Positions 1 to 21,664 of a stretch of 64,000 bases of DNA are shown piece by piece (the stretch's first letter is position 1; every line of letters starts with the position of its first letter). The notes below the pieces were generated by a model. It saw only the letters and a list, made by a program, of their open reading frames with translations, had not been told where the DNA came from and did not search any database. This stretch comes from Bryum argenteum (Eukaryota; Streptophyta; Bryopsida; Bryales; Bryaceae), in contig CM073328.1 of the NCBI GenBank assembly GCA_037043015.1, positions 18,263,495-18,327,494 on the forward strand, in the 5' to 3' direction. The position numbers and the translations under genes are program-made.

Positions 1-185
1 ATGAAAATCTATGGGGTCCGTGTGTAAATTAAACATTCAAGCTTCTTACTACTTTCGAGATTTTGCTCTTCATGTTGATATTTATGTTAGTGAAGATGAA
101 CATATAAGTGCCATCATCGGTGAATGTATGTGCTTGATATGATCCTACATTCCGGCTTCTTGCTCCTTATCTTTGGTTTTTGCAG

Positions 186-3100
186 GCCGTAGGAGCGTCT
201 TCTAACCCAGACGAGACGGTGAATCGCCTGAGTGGACTCGCTGCAACTGCACTAGAAGGTCGTTCATGCTACTCATCATTGCGTGTCAGTCATTGTAAAT
301 CATGTCAATTGTCTGCTAGATGGATTGGTTCAGCGAAACATTGTAATTGTCAAAGATCCACATATGAGCGCTCTGATTTGTATTATGTTTACATGTTGAC
401 ATACTGACCAACCAGTCTATAATTCTGCAGGATTGTTCTCTGCTCTCAAGTTCATGCTACTAGACAATGGACGTCGTGCTGAAGATTATCAGATGGTCGT
501 GAAGAGATTTGTGAAACGAGATGAAGGTCAGACCTGTGAAACGAGACTGAAGCACTATAGTTGATCTTCAGCACTATAGTCGATCTTCAGCACATCTGGA
601 CAATACCGCATCTCAGAATCAGAAATTCACTAATTCACATCCTATTGCAGGTTTGGCAGTGTCAGGGTGGGTTACAATGCTCAGCCTTTGGTGCTTGAAC
701 CCTGGGGTAGTCTTTCAGGACATCGCAAGTTCCACTCGGTCCATAATTCTGACGTCAGGGTAAATATAGTAACTTGGTGGTGGCTGCTTTTCATGGTGTT
801 TACCAACCACAAGTCATACAATAGAGCACTGAGTAGGATATTCCTGTCATATGTTAGTATGAATGGATGGTACTCAGACAATAGTTACAGATGTAATACT
901 TTCCCTTTGATAGCGGATTTTCAGGTTCTTTCATCACTATGTACTTGCAGAACTTTATCGCCTATGGATTCTTTCGCGTCGGAGCTCGGTGTTCCTTTTG
1001 AATATCAGATGGAGGCGCCACATGTAGTCGATATGGAGAAGCAGGTTTGGTCACGCTACGCCATCATTCGTAATTAATGCGTTTCATGGGGTAATGATAG
1101 TGTTGGAAGTGTTGTGACTGAGCATTCATAATAACTGCTTTCAGGTTTGGGCTGCTGCTGTGTCGACGGGGCCAGACAACATATCTCTGAATGCAAGTTA
1201 CAAAAACGCCGAAGGATACGCCTTTCAGGTACTTTGTAGCTGACGGAATCTGAGATAGTCTTCATGAGCTTCATGTTGAGGCAACAATGCATTGCCTTTA
1301 AATCAATGCATCTAGGCATTAACGCAATGTACCTATACATCTCTCAGTAGCTCCCTTACAACCTCACTACGAGTTCACACGCACAGATCATTCGATATCC
1401 AATTAGACCTGTGCCCTCAGGAGTCATGTTTCAATTGGATAACCGTCCTGTTCTTATGAGTGAACCAAGGTGTGATGTGGTAAGCAAGGAGCAAGTGGGT
1501 ACATTGACTGCCAAATATGACGGGTGCATCATTATATTGAGATGTAATTCGACGAACAGAGTTTGTCACATTGTCTTATTCTTCCTTACTGACTGTCAAT
1601 TTTTGTGGCTGGAAGGATGCCCTGGGGATTGTTCTAGAGGAAGTTTTCAAGGTCGTTCCAGATGGCGCTCTTACGTTCTTCCCAAGCTACAAGCTCTTGG
1701 ACAAAGTATGTGCTCGATGGAAGTCCACCGGTCAGTGGAGCCGGATGGCCAATACAAAAGAGCTGTTTGTGGGTAAATCCTCACCTTTGTCTTCCTCGAA
1801 AGTCCAGGTTTAAAATGTTGACGTGTGCATTTAGGTCACAGTGTACTTCTGGTGTTGGCTCTATGGTGAGACTTATATTGTGCAAACTGAAAGCCTTGAC
1901 ACCAGAAAATATCGGCGTCTATGTTTGCCACGCTGTTTTTGCCAGAACCTCGTGGAAATACCGACCAATTTGAGCTGGTATTACAAAGTTATTACGACGC
2001 TGTCAACTCGGACACAAGGACACCGAATAAAGTTAGGAAAGTACGTTCAGAGATGAGACTAAACTCGAAACGTCAGAATGCGTCACGTAACACAGGAGGA
2101 AAAGCGAGTGGTGCCGCATTTTTGGCAGTGTGTCGGGGAAAGGTGAGTAGCAAATTCTTCGCATGTTGGCTATTAGCAGCCTGACTTAGTGTTGTTACTT
2201 GACTTCGAAGTTACACCTGCAATTGATATAAAATAAGGGTGATGTGCATTTGGTAGTCCTAGATAACTCGGATTTCTCATTTTTCTGTACCTTGTTGATT
2301 AATAACCTCAGCTTAGCAGTTGCGAAAGTCAGCTTAGCAGTTGCGAAAGTCAGCTTAGTGGCGACAAGTCTCATTAGAATCTATATCGTATATAATAACA
2401 GTAAACTTTACTTCAAAGATGCAAACTGTAATTGGGGACTGTTGGAAGGAGTGCAGGTTTCGGAGGGAATTGACTTCGCCGACAAATATGCTCGCATTGT
2501 TGTATCCTTTGGCACCACAATTGCCGGCAGGGAAAACTAGGTCATTATTTCCAAAAAGATTTCGTTGCGAGTTAGGATTGTCATCGATCCTAGGTTCTTT
2601 TTGAAGTTGACAGTTTTTTCTCGTGAAAGCCCTCGTACCCTCTACTGTGCTGGTGCTAGACAGTGCAGGTTCTTTAGATGCGAAGTTCATTCGATCATAT
2701 TCAAGTTGTTGGATTCTGTCTGCGAGCTCATTGTACTTTTTCATCGTTCTACATCGTTCTGTGTTTTGATTCCTTAACGTTGCGGCACAGGTGATAGTCG
2801 GCATTCCGTTTCCTAACGTGTAAGTCGCTATCCTGACCCTTTTCTTGTATACAAGTAATCAACGCACTTTCTATCACTCCAATAGCAAATGCATGCAGTT
2901 TCTGGAAGCCATTATTGTTCGCATTACATCTTCATTATTTGCTCTTTGCAGGAAGGATATCAAAGTTACTATGAAGAAGCAGTATAACCAGGAGAACCGT
3001 GTTCTTAAAAAGCTCTTGAGTGGAGACGAATGGTATTGCCAGCAAACGTTCCGTGCACTGAATCAGGCTGTTGGTGAGTGTGTGATATTTGCCTTCTATT

Positions 3101-5092
3101 AAGTAGTAGACTACAGTGTTATCCTAAATGTGCTTGCGCGTATCGATCACCTTTTGAAGTCCTAAATATCTCAGATGAACGGGAGATGGAAGTATTCTAT
3201 GAAGTAGTCTGATAACATGCACTAGGGACCCTATAGGCTTGTTTCTGCAACATACTGACACACCTATCGACTGTTACAGGTCGTTGCATTCGCCATCGCA
3301 ATGATTATGGCGCCATACTTCTCTTAGGTACGTGGCTGCTAGACAGAGGATAGCAGTCAGGGACTCGTGATTGAGTACGCAAAAATTATATCTTAGTGTA
3401 TTAATGCCATTTTGAACTCTGTTCAAATGTGAAGGTTCAGCTGTAAGTGAGTGGACTAGAGATAGCCAAGTTCCATATCACAGATCTGGGTTATCCGGGG
3501 GGAACTTGACAATGTTTGTAACCGACAATTCTGTCTCTGCTGGTGTGTTTGTAGATGATCGCTTTAAGAGGCCAGGAAACATTCAGTACATGTCCAAATG
3601 GTTACGGAAGTCTATCAGACCTTGTGAGGGCTACAGGGAATCCCTTGAAGGACTGAAAGCATTCTTCAAGGGCTTCGAGGTAAAGTTTCATCATGTCTGT
3701 TCTACTGGAATCCCCGTGTGTAAATCTGTGATATACAAACACTTGCTTGCGTCAATGCTCAATCATCACATTGCCGAATGTTTCTTCACCATGTCAAATA
3801 GTTAGGCGGGCAGTAGTAGACTGGTGTAACGCCAGTAAATTCTTATCTTAATGTACTTGATTTGGTTTCATCGTATTATATAGTCAGGTGGACGTACACC
3901 TAAGCTTGTACTATATTTCTTGTCTGTAATCATGATGCAGAGTATTACCGAAGTGAAAGATATGACTCTAATACCTACTCTCGAATCTGCTATGATTTCG
4001 ACTCCAAAGGCTAAACTTCCAATCGCTTCCCCATCTACGAAGTTAGAAAGTCGGTGTAATCTAAAAGATTACTTCACAAATGCCAGCAAAGATTCCTCTG
4101 GGGTTCATGTCAAAGACTTAATATCAGGGTATTCTAGCCATTCTCTTGCAATTGTTTGATGCAAGATACCCATGCTCATAAACTTTCATCCATTGCATTC
4201 GGGTAATGTTGCTCTGCTTTATTTCCAGTGTGAACCATTTATAGGAAGACATTCAACACGGAATCTGACAAACAGTTTCTTTGAGTTCCTTGAAATTTTG
4301 TTCAGCAACACGTAATTTTTGATGTTGGGATCTATATTAATGATGATGTACTGTCCTTACAGGTCAGTCAGGGAGCCCGCAGTGAGGGAGCAGGTCGTAT
4401 ACAAGAATAATGTGAAGGCAGCACTTGAAATTCGACGACCTAGAATGCCTGCACATCGACAGACAAAGCGGCTAGTAATTGACCCAATTGATCTATCCCG
4501 CCCCAAAGTAGTAGCGCCTGCACCAATTGATCTATCCAGCCCCGAAGTAGTAGCGCCTGAAGCAGTAGACCAGAGAGGTGTAGTTCTCCTGGATGAAGAT
4601 GCAGACAGTGAGTACGAGATCTTTTCCTTGCGAAACGATCCTTCTCCTTGGATGGACGAAATAGCCAGGAGTGATGTGGGAAAATACTTTACCGGAGATG
4701 CGAAGATGGTCGATCATCATGATGCTTCTATATTGACCCGGTCTCGTAAGACAAATCCAGAATCTGAGAACTTGTCAGAAAGTAGCAAGCTAGGAGAACT
4801 GGCTTGTGAGGGAGAGATTTATCTTGGTCAATTTAAGAACAAGAATCCCTGTAAACGGAAACTGGACGGCACATGTGAAGAGATCGCCTTTGACAAGTTT
4901 AGTATTCCTTTGGAGAGTGCGAATTCAACTGGCCAGGACTCTCATGTGAGATGTGCAAAGATGAAAACTGCAAATCTGCATCTTCATGAAGGGCACGTAC
5001 CAATGGTGATGTATGATCAGGTGCTTTTCTTTGAGCAGTACGTTAAGCTTGTATTTCTGGCAGATATTGGGATGCTGAAGTCCTCATTGTAG
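186..5092 (+). CDS. FANCJ: FANCJ/BRIP1-type superfamily 2 DNA helicase, 3' half (5' end outside window)
   Basis: Fourteen exons join in one open frame of 698 codons plus stop: 186-258, 431-526, 651-759, 951-1044, 1145-1228, 1616-1772, 1946-2142, 2457-2501, 2791-2819, 2952-3073, 3280-3327, 3555-3679, 3941-4128, 4363-5092. All introns are GT-AG and phases agree at every junction. Visible family features are SGTLSPMDSFASELGVP, then GALTFFPSYKLLDKV, the motif V region CRGKVSEGIDFAD, GIPFPNVKDI, and motif VI QAVGRCIRHRNDYGA. These fit FANCJ better than RTEL1. The family is an XPD-like iron-sulfur 5'-3' helicase that unwinds G-quadruplexes and acts in interstrand-crosslink repair in the nucleus. 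The Walker A/B and Fe-S parts lie upstream of the window. The C-terminal tail is low in recognisable domains and its exact end is uncertain: splicing at 5020 could join a short downstream exon instead. I see no lesion in the visible half. Confidence 0.9.
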
Positions 5093-6396
5093 AAGTATAG
5101 TGGTCTTCATAGTCTTCTAAGTCTCCTTTATTAGTTGATATCATAATCGCTGCAATGGATTTTGACCAACAAGAGTGAACCGATGATCGTCTCTCTTCTT
5201 GGAGCGTTTAGTGCTACTATGATTGCTGTGGAGGAGTTACTAAGTCTTGACTATACTACGGGAGTCGCAGGTCAACCACAAAGACGGCTAATCTAGTTGC
5301 TGTGGTTTGTACGTAAAATTCAGAGCGGTGGAGCGGAGGACAAGGCACATCGTAATTTGTTTGCTGCTACTGTTCCTACGACCCAGAGTCGTCACCACGC
5401 ATCAAGTGGGGCACGAGCTGTAACCCCAGCTAAAGCAAAGGTGAGTATACAGTTGCTGAAATTGAGTACCGTTACCGCCAAGCGAAACAAGTGGAACATG
5501 GAACAATCAGGATGAATTATGAAAGAATGTGCGTTTGTTCAACATGTACTAGGGTGTGCGAAAGCTTTGTTGCGCAAAACTGTATCTAAGTTGAGATATT
5601 GCCCTCGTTGTAGGCTATTTTCTAATTAGTGATATTGAGTCGACCGTCAGTAGGTAAGCATATCATGGAACATTGACGAGCGTACTATTTATTGCTACTT
5701 GTGCAGTTAAAACTTCAAAGGACCAAGTTTGACGCTTGAACTGCCCAAACAGTAGCAGATCATGCACATTAGTCATTCTTGAATCAGTGGCACACCAAAC
5801 TTACTTTAGCCCGGGTCGAAGCAGAGATGACACAGTACTGGGCTGCATATTTCTGGGCTTGTCCCATCTGTAACATCAGTTGGGTTTTTAACAACTCACA
5901 TTGAAATAGATTCTCCTCTGGTTTAATGATTTGAAGGAGCACGATCAGTCTCGGATACTGCTTGTTCCCCACATATTTCCGGTTATCTTAGATGAAACGA
6001 CCCTGACGAGGACCCGAGGAGATATTAATGAGAAAATACTAGTGTCTGGGAACAATGACATTCTGCGTACTCTACCAGCTTGCATCTTTGAACCATGTGT
6101 TGAGTTTTAGTCTACATCGTAGGAAGATCGCCTCCTGGACAGAAGAAGACGCACAGGACCATGAATTGCTCAACTAATTTACTCGGACTTTGCCTCGTAC
6201 TGTACAGCTGACAGGAACCTACTGTTGATCACCTCGACGACGAGTAAAGCGGTAACATGCATGCATGTGCATCCACAACTGGATGCTGCAAGGAAATTAG
6301 TGCAGTGCGGTCGGCTCAAGCAAACTTCTGGTCGGACGTTGTGGGTTGGCAACAGTTGATATTGCAGAGTGGATTTCTGAAGTAGTAATTGATAGA
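5093..6396. other. Intergenic region between convergent FANCJ and receptor-kinase genes
   Basis: This is shared 3' flank of two genes that face each other. A stretch at about 5297-5447 is open, ends at a good donor (AAG followed by GTGAGT), and could be an extra or alternative C-terminal exon of the helicase gene; an in-frame TAG just upstream argues against it. The rest (5450-6390) shows no coding signal I can support. It probably holds both 3' UTRs and poly(A) sites. Confidence 0.5.
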
Positions 6397-14952
<8,556 letters not shown>

Positions 14953-15635
14953 TTCGTTGCTTGGTGTTGATTACTAGCTGCTGATCGATGTCCCTCGCCT
15001 GAAGTCACCAGATTATAATAGTTGCTGCTACAGAATTAAGGATAGCGAGAATTCGAACTGATCACTCTGGGAGCTAGCTTGATGAAGACGAACATGAAGA
15101 GGATCCTCAGCGGTCGTTCGCTCGTAACATGAGGGCGAGGCTGTGGCAGTGGTAGCGCGTTGCGAAGTCAAAACCAGGCTAGACAACATCAGAAGCTGTA
15201 GATTGAGGGATAATACAAGAGCAGCGCCAGAAGTGGTGCATTCTGAGCAACTGGCTGCTCTGCTCTGGTGATGCAAGGAGCGGGGCGAGACGTTAGCACG
15301 GGTGTGTGCTGCTGGTAATGGCCAAGATTTGAAGTGAATTGAAGAGGAGGAAGAAGTCAGAAGCGGTGGACAATCACTTGCAGCCCGGAAGTGGAAGTCG
15401 CACGCAGACACGGAAAGTAGATACGCTAGCGGAAGTGGCAAATAAGAGGAAGAAAGCCCGAAGGAGCTGGTGCAGCTGCGTCCTCGTCTGGTCGGGCCCA
15501 ACTGTACATAAAAGTATGCGTGACGACCATGCCCAACTGTCTTGGAGCAGTGAGGACTTTCAAGCGGACGATCGAAGGATCCTCAATTCCATGGTCGTAC
15601 GCACAATTCATTCGCTGGCTAGCTCAGACTTTTAC
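14953..15635. promoter_or_regulatory. Upstream region of the receptor-kinase gene
   Basis: This holds the 5' leader and proximal promoter of the minus-strand kinase gene. It has no convincing conserved coding sequence; open frames at 15028-15501 (-) and 15339-15734 (+) are low-complexity and look like chance. The region ends abruptly where a piggyBac terminus (TTAACCCCTA) begins at 15636, so that insertion lies about 0.7-0.8 kb from the start codon. Confidence 0.5.
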
Positions 15636-17757
15636 TTAACCCCTAATGGTGAGCAGCCTCAGAACAGCCAAAAACCCTCAAAACTGCCCTCTTCTGATGC
15701 AAGATGTAAATGTTTGAATTCTGGCAAGTGTTGATGTATGTAAGATCCACTACCTAACTTGTACATGTACATGCATACCAAGTTTTAAATTCAATTTCCT
15801 CACCATTTGTGAGATCGTAACAATCAAAGTTGAAGAAAAAGTTTATTTCCGTGTTGAAGTATGGCAATCTAATGTTTTGGGTGCCAAAAAACCATTTTGG
15901 AAGGGAAAGTTGACATGAGGCTCTTCATATCTTGTTTCTAGGTGAGTTAGGAACATGTTACGAACCAATTCTTACCCTCATGCGACCTATAAAACCTAAA
16001 GAAATGCATGATCTTTCACATGTAGGTATGCTGAAATTGAAATACAAAGGCCCATTTTCAACAATTGAGGAGACGTGTAAAGAATTGTTGGATTCAAGAT
16101 CCAAACGGGAAGACCCCATGCCTTACTACCTTCTCTAAATGAAAAAGAAACAAAACTTGCAAAAAAGATAGAATGTCAAAAGAAAATTGAAGTTCTGAAG
16201 TTCTTGTCTTTTAATTAATATAGTTGATTTTGAGAATAAATGAGCATCTACTGCAGTTTGGGCAAATTTGGGCAAATTTCAATTAATGGTTTCAAAACTT
16301 TGACCATGACTATCTCCGAAAGTATGAGGAATTTAGAAGCATGAGATGACATTTTGGGAAGGTATGGAAAAACTCTACAACCTGCCAAAGGGTCCAGCTT
16401 TATGAGTTAGATATCCAATCAAATAGAGGCTGGCTAGAAGCAAATTGACGTGATTCGAGTTGGTCTTGACTTAAGGGCTAATGTATCAATTCATGGTCTA
16501 AAATATCATAAACTATATTGGAACGGATTAGAAAGCTCATGTTTGGGATAACAAACTTTGAAAAACCAAGTTGGCTACATGCATGCAAAATTCTGGAATC
16601 CGATTTGGTGTTTTGAGCTTCTATCTAATTTTCTCGAGAGATCAAGGTCTAGAATGGCCATAGATTCTAGGTTTAGGACAACTTGGAATAGCGTAATGCC
16701 AATTTGGTATTTGCAAGATCCGGACGGTGAGGATGTGCATCAAAATATTTGGGCACAAATTTCATCAGAAAATTTAAAAATCTCCAAAACTTATGAATTT
16801 GCAATGATAGAACACCAACAAATTAGATATGAGGGAGAGGGGCAGCTACCAAATGCTGGCTACCATTCTTAGTTTCCAGTTCCCATTTTGCATCTAGTGA
16901 AAGGCAATACAAATGGTGGGGTCGCATTGTAGTGGACATCTAAAGCAATGAAAATTGAGTCAATATAAGGGCTTTGGAGCTATGACCTTGCCACCAAGGA
17001 GAAGATAAGGGTTCTACAAAGCTAAAATTGATAATCCGCACTTCGTCTAAGCCTAAATAGTAAATACCATACAATCGCAATAAATGTTATTCACAAGATG
17101 CCCTCCTCTACAACATTAATTGCCAGACACAAGCAAAAGGTTGCAAGAGTTGGATCAAAGTTAGTTGTTATCTGCAAGGAGTCGTGGAAATAGGTCATCG
17201 AGCCAAGCCATATTGTACCCTCCATCCAATCCCCGCTTTGGCTCTCCTAGGGAGTAGGAACCAAGCACATGGAGCTCCTAAGATTAGCTAGAGGCCTTTG
17301 CCGAGCTGGTAGACTCTCTAAAGCTATCTATCCTAGCTAGAAAGCCCTCGCCAAACAAGCGACCCCGCATGCCATAGCTGGAGCCTAAAGGCTCCAATGA
17401 TTGGCGCGCCTCGCGTTGATCGGCGCGCCACCCCTTCCCTAGGCCGGCTTTTGCGACCATCTTTCCACCTTTGGAATTGTATTGATTGAGAAGGCCTTTT
17501 GGATGTACCTTCATGCAAAATAAAAAACAAAAAACGCAAAACTACAACCTTTTGACAAATTGCCTAGCTCCATTGTGGATCGATGTGATTATGGACAAGT
17601 GTTTCAACATTCAAATACTTGCATCCTACAAAAGTATGATTGAAGAAAAACAATAGAGCAACAAAATTCTAGCAAAAATCAGAAAAAATATTATTTTACA
17701 GTATATTTCTTTGATGTTATGAGTGAAAGAAATTCAATTTGTATAAGAAAAACATAC

Positions 17758-18125
17758 TTAGGAATCAATAACAACATGCACGGCGTCGTGCCAATGCTTG
17801 TAGCAGCCTCCTATAGAGTGACACATATACTTACCGCCACATTTGTAATAATAAGTGTGAGGTTTCTCCACAAGGCATGCAAAGCATTGGTTGTGTTGCA
17901 CCGAGCAACAGGGAAGAAATACCTCAAGGCATCCTAGCACGAGTGGGAGGTGAGAGGGGTGCAAGAAACTGAGTAGCCAATCAGCTAAAGGAGAATCACA
18001 TAGTCCCTTCTTGAACTACAAATGGGTGTGGCTCTAGAGCGACGTTGGTTGAACCCCATAAAACTTTCCAAATAGTTGAAAATTTGAATGTCACTACTTG
18101 TGTGATCGTAGTTGAACATAATTTT
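17758..18125 (-). pseudogene. piggyBac transposase remnant, C-terminal part with Cys/His zinc finger
   Basis: On the minus strand this reads as the last ~130 residues of the transposase found whole at 62194-63999. It shows RSHK followed by two stops where the intact copy has two Trp, then THL-stop-FKKGLC, and a C-terminal zinc finger with CFACLVEKPHTYYYKCGGKY. The Trp and Gln to stop changes are G to A or C to T. It abuts a plus-strand fragment of the same gene. Confidence 0.85.
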
Positions 18126-18189
18126 TAAAGTAATGGTGACGATGTGGGGTCAGTTGAAAATTGAATCAAAATAAAATGGAATTATTGTG

Positions 18190-19255
18190 ATGAGATATGG
18201 AATGAGTCTAGCTTTTTCTCCAACCCCATGCCTTTGATGTTTTGTGGAACTAGGATGGGTCCCTCTTTCAATTTAAGAAGGAGGTTTCTATTCAAGGCAT
18301 TGTTTGGCTTTTTTGGACATTTTTTATGTTGAATGTCATTGTTATGGAACCATTACCTATGCATCTATACCCTACGCTGAGAATGGTACAAAGAGAGGGT
18401 GACGGTGGAAAAACATTACCTTGCCTAAACTTCAAGCATTCTTGGCCTTAGCTCTTTTCATGGGCTTGAAATCACAACCCAATTGTCCCACATATTGGAT
18501 GCAAGATGATTCATTTCATTGCAAAGTGATTTCTAATATCATGATTTGTCAGCCCAATTCCAAGATCTTAGGAGGTTCTTGCATCTCACTAACTTAAATG
18601 GAATTTTTAGAGGGCATCCCATGTATAACAAATTGGTCAAAAACGTTGATGAGTTGATGGAGTTAGAGAGAGGTGCACTTCTGCTTGGCATCTTGGTAAA
18701 CATTTGTCTGTTGATGAGATGATTATTCGTTTCAAGGGAACTTATTTCCCTATTCGGTAGTACATGCCTAAAAAATTGCAGAAATGGGGATTGAAGGTAT
18801 GGTGTTTAGCTTGCACGGTCTCAAAATTCCTATGGAATTTTAAGATTTAGTGTGGGAAGAAGGTAATCACTCCTCAAGTGTTAGGAGATGTAGTTAAGCC
18901 TCGACGTTCTATTGGTGATGGTAGATTAGCACACAACGTTGTTATAAGGCTTGTTGATGGCTTGTGGGATCATGGCCATTGTCTCACTGTAAACAACTTT
19001 GTTTCTAGTGTTGGCTTGTTTTCTTACTTATTGTCTTGTGGTGTATATGCTTGTCAAATAGTCTGGCTAAACCACATAGGCCTTCCTACATTTTTAAAGA
19101 ACACTGCGGTTTTCAAGAATACCTCACAAGGTACTACACATTGGGCGTATGCACTCATCTAGGTCTATGTCATGTATGATGTGGAAGGACAAGAGACTGG
19201 TTCAATTACTCTCCACCCACAGTATATCCAACTAGGCTCCTTGTGAGCATCTAGT
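18190..19255 (+). pseudogene. piggyBac transposase remnant, N-terminal to central part, inverted relative to its C-terminus
   Basis: On the plus strand this matches residues from about 75 to 425 of the 601-residue transposase, including the first catalytic region (VDEMIIRFKGTYFPIR), MPKKLQKWGLKVWCLAC, and GLFSYLLSCGVYA. There are several stops and frameshifts, and the second catalytic Asp is Asn (TVNNF). About 45 residues containing the third catalytic Asp are missing between this piece and the minus-strand C-terminal piece. The gene is dead. Confidence 0.87.
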
Positions 19256-20737
19256 TCTAACATATTGGATGAAAGTTAATAAGATAACACTTTCATAAAG
19301 CACAGTCCCCTGAGATATGTGTTAAAACTCACTAATGCGCTTCTTCATTATTCTTTTGCATCCCAAATCTTGTGTTATCCACTGAGATCATGCTCCTTTC
19401 CGACACTTTGGTTGTTTCTTATATCATCCTTATGCGGTTATGCCACCAGCCTCCTACTTTATGGCACTTAATGTAGCTAGTCTACAACTACATTGTCTTT
19501 CATACATTTTCTTAACTCCCATACACTCTAATGTCTAACATCACTCAATGTTCTATATTCTATCTATTATTTGATATTGCTAAATTCTAAATCAACTTTA
19601 TTTATCTAGAATTTGTATGTCCTAAAACTAACATACTTTTAGAGTTGTGCACCAATTTGATGATTTTACACTCTTTTTGCTTGACTTTGTTGTTGATTGT
19701 ATCAAGTGTAAAAGTTCTTGTTGACCAAATTTGGGTTTGTGAGTTTTTACCACCTTCCGTAAAGTTTCAAATTTTATTCTCTCTTCTTCAAGATTATGGT
19801 GGATATAGACAATTCAAGTAGAATGTTGGAGAAAATTTGATAATAGAAAGAGATATCAAGGTCGAGGAGTGTGAAACTTTGTGATTCTAGGCTCCAACTA
19901 CATTACCTATTTTATTTTAATATTTCAAGACTTTCTTTCAACAATTTTTGTAGGATATTTTTAACCAAAATTTTATTTAAGTTTTCAACTAAACGAAGTC
20001 TTAAAATGCATAAATTACGAAGGCATGAATCAAAGCTTGCAAAAACAAATTTGTTGTAGTGATTGAAAAAATTACATCTCACTTATAGTATCACGTATGA
20101 TAGAAAAATCAACAGTGCAATTATGGTAAGCACGGATGTTCCATAAAGCATAATTGCCCTTTACTTGTCTTTTTGCTCTAAAAGCATGGCAATTTTTTTG
20201 AAGGTGGTCCCCGAAACCACTACTTTCAAATACTATCCTTCTTGTTTAAATACACCTCATGTGTTTTATCACACCTTCAAGAGTGTTTTGCCTTCTAGAT
20301 ACTGTCCCAAAATATGAGTCGTATTTATTTTTCTTGTACCATTTTGCACTCACCGTAGTACCAATTATTGCGCCATTTTTGCACTCACCGTAGTACCAAT
20401 TTTTGCGCCATTTTGCACTCACCCTATTGTTATTTATTGATAGGATTTCATTGTACTCTCAAAAAAGACAACTTGCAACAAAAGTTGAAGCCCTACTTTG
20501 AATTAAGAATTTGTGATCCAACTACAAGACAACCTTTGGGCTTTGTGAGAATTTTTGTTTACAGTATGCACGTTTCAGTTGTTTTGTGTGAAAGTCATCC
20601 CCTCAAGTGAACATGAATGCAATAGGAAAAGCTTCTAGAAAAGTAAAATAATTCTCAAACTTCATTGATAGCTAGAATGTTTTAAGAAGCAAAGGTTCGG
20701 AGTAAGCATGCCACTTATTTTAGGATGAGGGAAGTAT
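19256..20737. other. AT-rich non-coding sequence, probably piggyBac copy A 3' region
   Basis: I see no gene here. Open frames at 19871-20059 and 20368-20610 have no recognisable features. A tandem repeat of about 32-34 bp with core TTTGCACTCACCGTAGTACC lies at 20339-20427 (two full copies and a partial one). Confidence 0.5.
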
Positions 20738-21664
20738 TTAACCCCTAAAAATCCAAGCATTTCCTCACCCTCTAAAACTAAAAACTGCCATTTTTCACCT
20801 CTGTTGGGAAATGGGGAATTGGAGAAACTTTATTTCTTGTTTTAGACTTTGAACCGTAAGATCTTGTACCTAACTTGTATATATAGGATTAGTTAGAATT
20901 TCAACCGTTGGATGTTTGTCATTTGTGGGATCATAACAATCAAAGTTTGTCCAACACTTTTTTTTGTCGTTGTCCGAGAGGCATTGTCTAGATGGTGCCA
21001 AGGGCAACTTGATGATTGTTACTCCAAACATTTATCCCTCATTTTTCCCATGTAAGTAATCAAGTTGGGTAGGCTCATGCAAAATTTTAAAGACTCATTC
21101 CACTTTTTGACCTTGATGTACATTATTTTATGAAAGAAGGTCTAGAAACAACAATATAGTAAAACAAGCATCACATATGATGTATTAAGTTTAGGAGAAA
21201 TTTGGACGGTGAGTAGGTGCCTTTATGAGTATGTGAATTTTGCAAAAAAAGATCTTGGAAAGAATCCAAAATCTCAAATTTTGGCAATTTTCGAAAGAAA
21301 AAATTGTAAAATTATTAGAAATTGAGAAGATTGTTTTTGAAAGTTTTGGAGGGTGCCCTTGTAAAATTGGTAAACTTTTTGACTTTGGAAACTTTGGAAT
21401 TTGAATAATAATTTGGAAATGAACTTATTTTAAAAAAAAAAACTTAAAAAGAGCTAATTTTAAACTGCCTGTTTTGGACTTGAAACCTAAAATTTTTAGA
21501 TGAAGGTTTTAAAATTAAAATTTGGCTTTGAAAATTTTACCACATACACATTACACTATGGGGAGCACCGAGTAAAAATCTTAGACAAAAATATAAATTT
21601 ATCTTCTTAAAATGATCTGCCCAAAATCTCAGAAAACCAAATCGGTTTTCCTGGTAGGGGTTAA
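20738..21664. mobile_element. Non-autonomous piggyBac derivative, 927 bp, with both ends
   Basis: The left end is TTAACCCCTAAAA (TTAA at 20738-20741) and the right end is TAGGGGTTAA (TTAA at 21661-21664). The first 10 bases are perfect inverted repeats including the TTAA target site typical of piggyBac. The block GGGATCATAACAATCAAAGT near 20927 is shared with the other left ends. There is no transposase; it looks like an internal deletion product. Confidence 0.8.

Larger units (their letters stand above)
15636..19255 (-). mobile_element. Decayed piggyBac element, copy A (left end and broken transposase)
   Basis: It starts with TTAA at 15636-15639 followed by CCCCTA, the same end as four other copies in the window. 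Downstream sequence matches the other left ends, including the GAGATCGTAACAATCAAAGT block at 15811, and 15950-16090 resembles 42470-42610. A GC-rich patch at 17220-17460 followed by CTTTGGAATTGTA parallels 61730-62040 of the intact copy. Coding remnants follow at 17758-19255. A matching right end was not found; it may be lost beyond 19.3 kb or replaced by the element at 20738. Confidence 0.75.

Noticed and set aside
15028-15734. Open frames upstream of the receptor kinase
   Set aside because: Low-complexity serine/leucine or basic composition, no domain, and one runs into the piggyBac end.
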